This document shows positions 60,300 to 64,000 of a stretch of 64,000 nucleotides of DNA, piece after piece. Numbering within the stretch: the first letter of the stretch is position 1; the number at the start of each line of letters is the position of its first letter. Both the position numbers and the translations under genes were made by a program. Source of the stretch: Perca fluviatilis (Eukaryota > Chordata > Actinopteri > Perciformes > Percidae); NCBI RefSeq assembly GCF_010015445.1, contig NC_053118.1:17713437-17777436 (forward strand), written 5' to 3'. The notes under the pieces were generated by a model. That model was given only the letters and a program-made list of their open reading frames with translations. It searched no databases and was not told the DNA's origin.

Positions 60300-62207
60300 T
60301 AAAGGAGAGCAACAGATCAGACCTGACTCGGGATTGAAGGATTGGAGGAAGAGAGTTTTTGGAACTTGGGATAAAAACATGGGCGATAAGAGGAGGGATT
60401 GCAGGATTGACTCCAAACATGAATCATATAACTTTAATACAAGTTTGGAATGTCCTGAGAAGCAAAAGTCGTTCTGGCGTTTTCAACAAGTTTCCACAAA
60501 CATGGGTCACTTCATTAAGACACTTTTAAGTACATAGTTGTGCTGCATTTAGTTCTCACATTGAGAGCCTTGTGGTGTTGCTTCACACCTTGAACCCAGG
60601 TCATTCTTATTTGCATGCAATTACGAGTTGCTTTAGTTGTGCAAACAACATGGCTGCTTGATATTGCATAAGCTTACAGACGGCTCGCTGCAAATATGAT
60701 TGGTAGACCTGGCAACACAGAGCTCTTTGCCGCCTTAATTAACCCTGATCAAGCTTGCATTCTGTTCTGATTAGTATAAATGGCATTGCTATGGAGAATC
60801 CTGCAAGTACAAATGATTCTGTGATAGCTTCATGATGCGTGGGAAATTGGGCCATAGTAATGCATAGTTATTAGTGTGCAGGCCCCAGAGAAAATGTCAG
60901 AAAAATAGAGGGAAAACATATGAACATGCCACTTTGATGGTAATGCTTGCATGAATACATCAATACTTGAATTGTGTTATTTATAACAAATTGTGGAATG
61001 ATACTTGGTTAACCACAAAGTTCGGAACATCTTGTAACAGAGTGAAGTTCAGTAACTCCCACTGATTTGAAATAATTTCCCCCCACAGATTTCTTAGTTT
61101 CGGGGGGCGTTCTCTCTCATTCTTGGCATGGTACTCCTGACCCATGAGCCAGGCTTAATGAGTTTAATGCTTCATCTGTTTCTCAAGATTCAACACTTGC
61201 AACCATCTGTTGTGCTCGAGTACAACCCACCCGCAAGTCCAAGCCTCGCCACCTGGTTTTTAAGCCATGTCTTCTTAAGCCTCTCCACCATCCTCTTACC
61301 CTCTCGGACCTCCTGAGGGAGTCTGTGTTTTTAGACTCCAGGTTGGGGAATAGAAAGTGTCCAATCTTTCTAGTTCATTGGGTATTCAATCTTGTCTTTT
61401 TTTCCCTCTCTCTCCCTCTTGGATGATCTCTGAAGCCTCTCCAAGCTTTATCTTTCAGATAGGAGCAACTATCTGCATCATCTTCCTCCCTCTGTAAATT
61501 GTTTTTCCACACCTCCGCTGACTTGTTGTAAGCCATCAGTATGATTTAGTGAGTGATGCTTCGCCGATTCTAGTCCCTCTGTAGTGAATCAGCAGGAGAC
61601 TAACAAGGAGGGCAGCAATTTGAATATCTCTCTTTCCTTACTAAAATATAAGGTGCTGTTCTAGTTTTAAGAGGAAGAAATTAAGTATGGCAAGTGCAAC
61701 AAGTTTTAAAACTGCACTGTACTTTACAAAAGAATGTAAGTATAACCACTTATTAGGAAAATACCAGTGTATTTAAAGGGTAATTACGTTTTCTTTCAAC
61801 CTGGACCCTATTTTCCTATGTTTTTGTGTCTAAGTGACTGATGGGAACAGCAATCTTGTGAAATTGGTAATTGAACAATTTTGTTCACTAAAAGTGCTGT
61901 TTTTGCAGGCTCGGATTGTTATTCTAAGTGTCTGACAGCATTATGGAAAGGATCCCTACAGAGATAGGCCTTTTTAAAACCTATTTAAGACGTTTTTGTT
62001 TAACCAGAAACAGCTCTGAGATCGCTAGTGCTAAACCCACCAGACATTTAAAATAACAACACTTTTAGCATGTATAGAGCAAACATATTTTCACATGTAA
62101 ATCTGTAAACTATGTGTTTATTTTAACCAAAACTAGAGTTGTGATGGTTATAAAAGTGGAAAGATGACCCAAAACGGCTTTTTATAGTTTTATTTTGTTT
62201 CTGTTCC
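60300..62207. other. Intron or intergenic DNA, nothing recognised
   Basis: AT-rich sequence without a supported exon. If the exon at 60210 is real, this would be its downstream intron. Confidence 0.4.
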
Positions 62208-62590
62208 CCTTGAATCAGAGGTGTCAAGTACAAATACTTCGTTACCTTACTTAAGTAGAAATTTGGGGTATCTATACTTTACTGGAGTTATTATTTTACA
62301 GCAGACGTTTTACTTCTACCTCCCTATTTTCACGCAATTATCTGTACTTTCTGCTCCTTACATTTTAAAAATAGCCTCATTACTCTTATTTCAGTTTGGC
62401 TTGTTTTCATTCCGGCTTATCATCGTTCAAAAAAATACACACAAAAAAAACCTATCCAGATAAATTGCGCCATCCAGTGAATTTGACTGTGGTTGGATGA
62501 GAAGTATAAACATACCATTCCGACACCCTATTGGTTTGTACGCGATCCATCGCACCTGCACAGACCCGGTGCTAATACGGCACTGGTGCC

Positions 62591-63277
62591 TTAAAGGAAC
62601 GCCGACTTATTGGGAATTTAGCTTATTCACCGTAACCCCCAGAGTAAGACAAGTCGATACATACCCTTCTCATCTCCGTGCGTGCTGTAAAGCTGTCTGA
62701 CGGCTCCAGCGGCATCAGCCCATAACAGAACAGGCAGGTGAATGGTTCCAGTAATCCTACTGCTCCGAATAAGTGACAAAATAACGCCAACATGTTCCTA
62801 TTTACATGTTGTGATTTGTAGAGTCACAGCGTGTACAAAAAACAACGTAACATGAGACACAGCCATCTTCTAACCGTAAACAAACCGGGAACTATATTCT
62901 CAGGCGGAAGAATATAGTACTTGGGCGGCGTGATATGCTCGCAGCAAGCCTGTCTGAGAATATAGTTCCTGGTTTGTTTAGGGATAGAAGACGGCTGTGT
63001 CTCATGTTACGTTGTTTTTTGTACACGGTGTGACTCTACAAATCACAACATGTAAATAGGAACATGTTGGCGTGCTTTTATCACTTTTGTCACAATTCGG
63101 AGCAGTAGGCTAGTTGGAACCAGTTACCTGCAGGATCTGTGCTAGGCTAAGCTAATGCTGGAGCCGTCGACAGCTTTACAGCACGCACTGAGATGAGAAG
63201 GGTATGTATCGACTTGTCTTACTCTGGTGGTTACGGTGAATAAGCTAAATTCCCAATAAGTCGGCGTGTTCCTTTAA
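62591..63277. mobile_element. TTAA-bounded foldback element nested in the hAT
   Basis: It starts TTAAAGGAACGCCGACTTAT and ends as the inverse, GTCGGCGTGTTCCTTTAA. The two arms, each about 310-320 bp, are inverted copies at roughly 85-90% by eye, with a loop at about 62905-62955. TTAA at both edges fits piggyBac/Kolobok-type insertion. It has no coding capacity. Confidence 0.88.
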
Positions 63278-63329
63278 CAACCGTTATCTACCGGACCGAA
63301 TAGCAACGTGGATTTCGGTGCCTTATTAG

Positions 63330-63640
63330 GTGCCGCACGGGACATCGCCGCACGGGACGCTAGTTAACACTACACTCGACAGCAGGTAACGTTAGCTTAC
63401 CGTTAGCTAGCAGCTGGAGTAAACATGGTTAAAATGCTGACAGCTAAACGGTGTAAAAGTGTCTGTATTTCACTGGAGAGGATTGTAACACCAGACTGTA
63501 GCTGCCGTTGTCTGAAAAACACAAACTCAGCCTGAAATAAGTTATTGTTATTACATTTTTAATAAATAATTTAATTTTGACCCTGTGGCCTTAGCAATAC
63601 ACAAGCCGTTTTTTAATGTCGCCTTGTGCTCCTTTTTCTT
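63330..63640 (-). mobile_element. Internal piece of the 7693 hAT family, reversed
   Basis: On the minus strand 63535-63605 reads GTATTGCTAAGGCCACAGGG and TCAAAATTAAATTATT-type words, matching 7870-7920. Further on it has TTTTTCAGACAACGGCAGCT and ATACAGACACTTTTACACCG, matching both 8080-8160 and 30080-30200. The usual TAGGGTTGGG ends are not present. Confidence 0.75.
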
Positions 63641-64000
63641 TTTTTAAGATCAACTTTTTATTGTTTTATATTTTTGAACAGATAAATACAATTGAACAAG
63701 GTGCTTCCTTTTTTTGTGGAGGTGGGGTAGTGAACTATAGGCCCCTGTGGGGCGGGCTAAGCTTTTGTCCTTAATGGCATTTTACATTTAATTACATTAC
63801 TTTTACTTTTATACTTTAAGTAGTTTTGAAACCAGTACTTTAACACTTTTACTTGAATAAAAAGCTTGAGTTGATACTTCAACTTCTACAGAAGTCTTTT
63901 CAAACCCTAGTATCTATACTTCTACTTGAGTCATAAATGTGAATACTTTTGACACCTCTGCCTTGAATGAAGTGTATTTTACGATTCTAAAATTACTGTT
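63641..64000. other. Right part of the composite hAT and flank
   Basis: AAGATCAACTTTTTATTG near 63648 resembles 51670. Then comes the TACTTTTACTT-rich hAT end up to 63960, followed by the duplication and 32 bases of unique flank. Confidence 0.6.

Larger units (their letters stand above)
62216..63960. mobile_element. Composite hAT element with exact 8-bp TSD
   Basis: The left end CAGAGGTGTCAAGTACAAAT and right end, reading CAGAGGTGTCAAAAGTATTC in reverse complement, are TIRs. CCTTGAAT stands directly before (62208-62215) and after (63961-63968). The ends carry TACTTTTACTT words like the MITE at 36524. Inside are a TTAA foldback (62591-63277) and sequence of the 7693 hAT family (about 63330-63625). 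Confidence 0.93.

Noticed and set aside
61080..61970. Second exon for the candidate gene at 60210 (acceptors near 61087 and 61920)
   Set aside because: In the required phase both lead to a stop within a few codons.

Overview
The window looks like nuclear DNA of a ray-finned, probably percomorph, fish. The genes are split by GT-AG introns, the protein matches are to vertebrate families in fish-like form, and the intergenic DNA is full of typical teleost repeats: a Tc1 element with perfect inverted ends, hAT-type MITEs with 8-bp target duplications, TTAA-bounded MITEs, a tRNA-derived SINE and many long (CA)n arrays. There is no operon, plasmid, phage or CRISPR structure. All calls come from reading the sequence and from family knowledge; no search was run.

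Layout. 1-16 kb is gene-poor: a Tc1 copy with a stop-ridden transposase, hAT MITEs, microsatellites, a scrambled homopolymer block near 6.1 kb and an unassigned CpG-rich patch at 10.8-11.15 kb. 16.3-21.3 kb is serinc2 on the minus strand; all ten coding exons can be placed and give 455 codons. 21.4-22.3 kb is a decayed LINE 3' end. 23.7-27.5 kb is a multi-exon copy of a teleost-expanded, transposase-like family, apparently broken by a deletion and changed catalytic-type residues. 28.4-33.3 kb is stmn1 (stathmin) on the plus strand; three MITEs fill about two thirds of its first coding intron. 37.4-41.2 kb is paqr7 (membrane progestin receptor alpha) on the plus strand, whose single coding exon is interrupted by a G/C homopolymer block that looks like an assembly error.

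41.3-59 kb has no recognised gene. It holds MITEs, a SINE, a GC-rich minisatellite inside a transposon-like unit, and a strange 2-kb stretch that is T-poor, then pure purine, then alternating purine-pyrimidine. At 59.0-60.3 kb there is a promoter-like patch and a well-formed candidate first coding exon of an unrecognised plus-strand gene that would continue past the window. 62.2-64.0 kb is a nested transposon: a hAT element with an exact 8-bp duplication that contains both a large TTAA foldback element and a piece of a second hAT family.

The three confident genes do not form a pathway. Serinc2 is a membrane lipid-handling protein, stathmin a microtubule regulator and Paqr7 a steroid receptor. 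Their human orthologues all lie on chromosome 1p35-p36, so the grouping reflects conserved synteny. The most useful second looks are the unrecognised 60.2-kb exon, the broken paqr7 exon, the transposase-like gene, the shared core of three separate hAT-like elements and the 56.6-58.7-kb low-complexity block.
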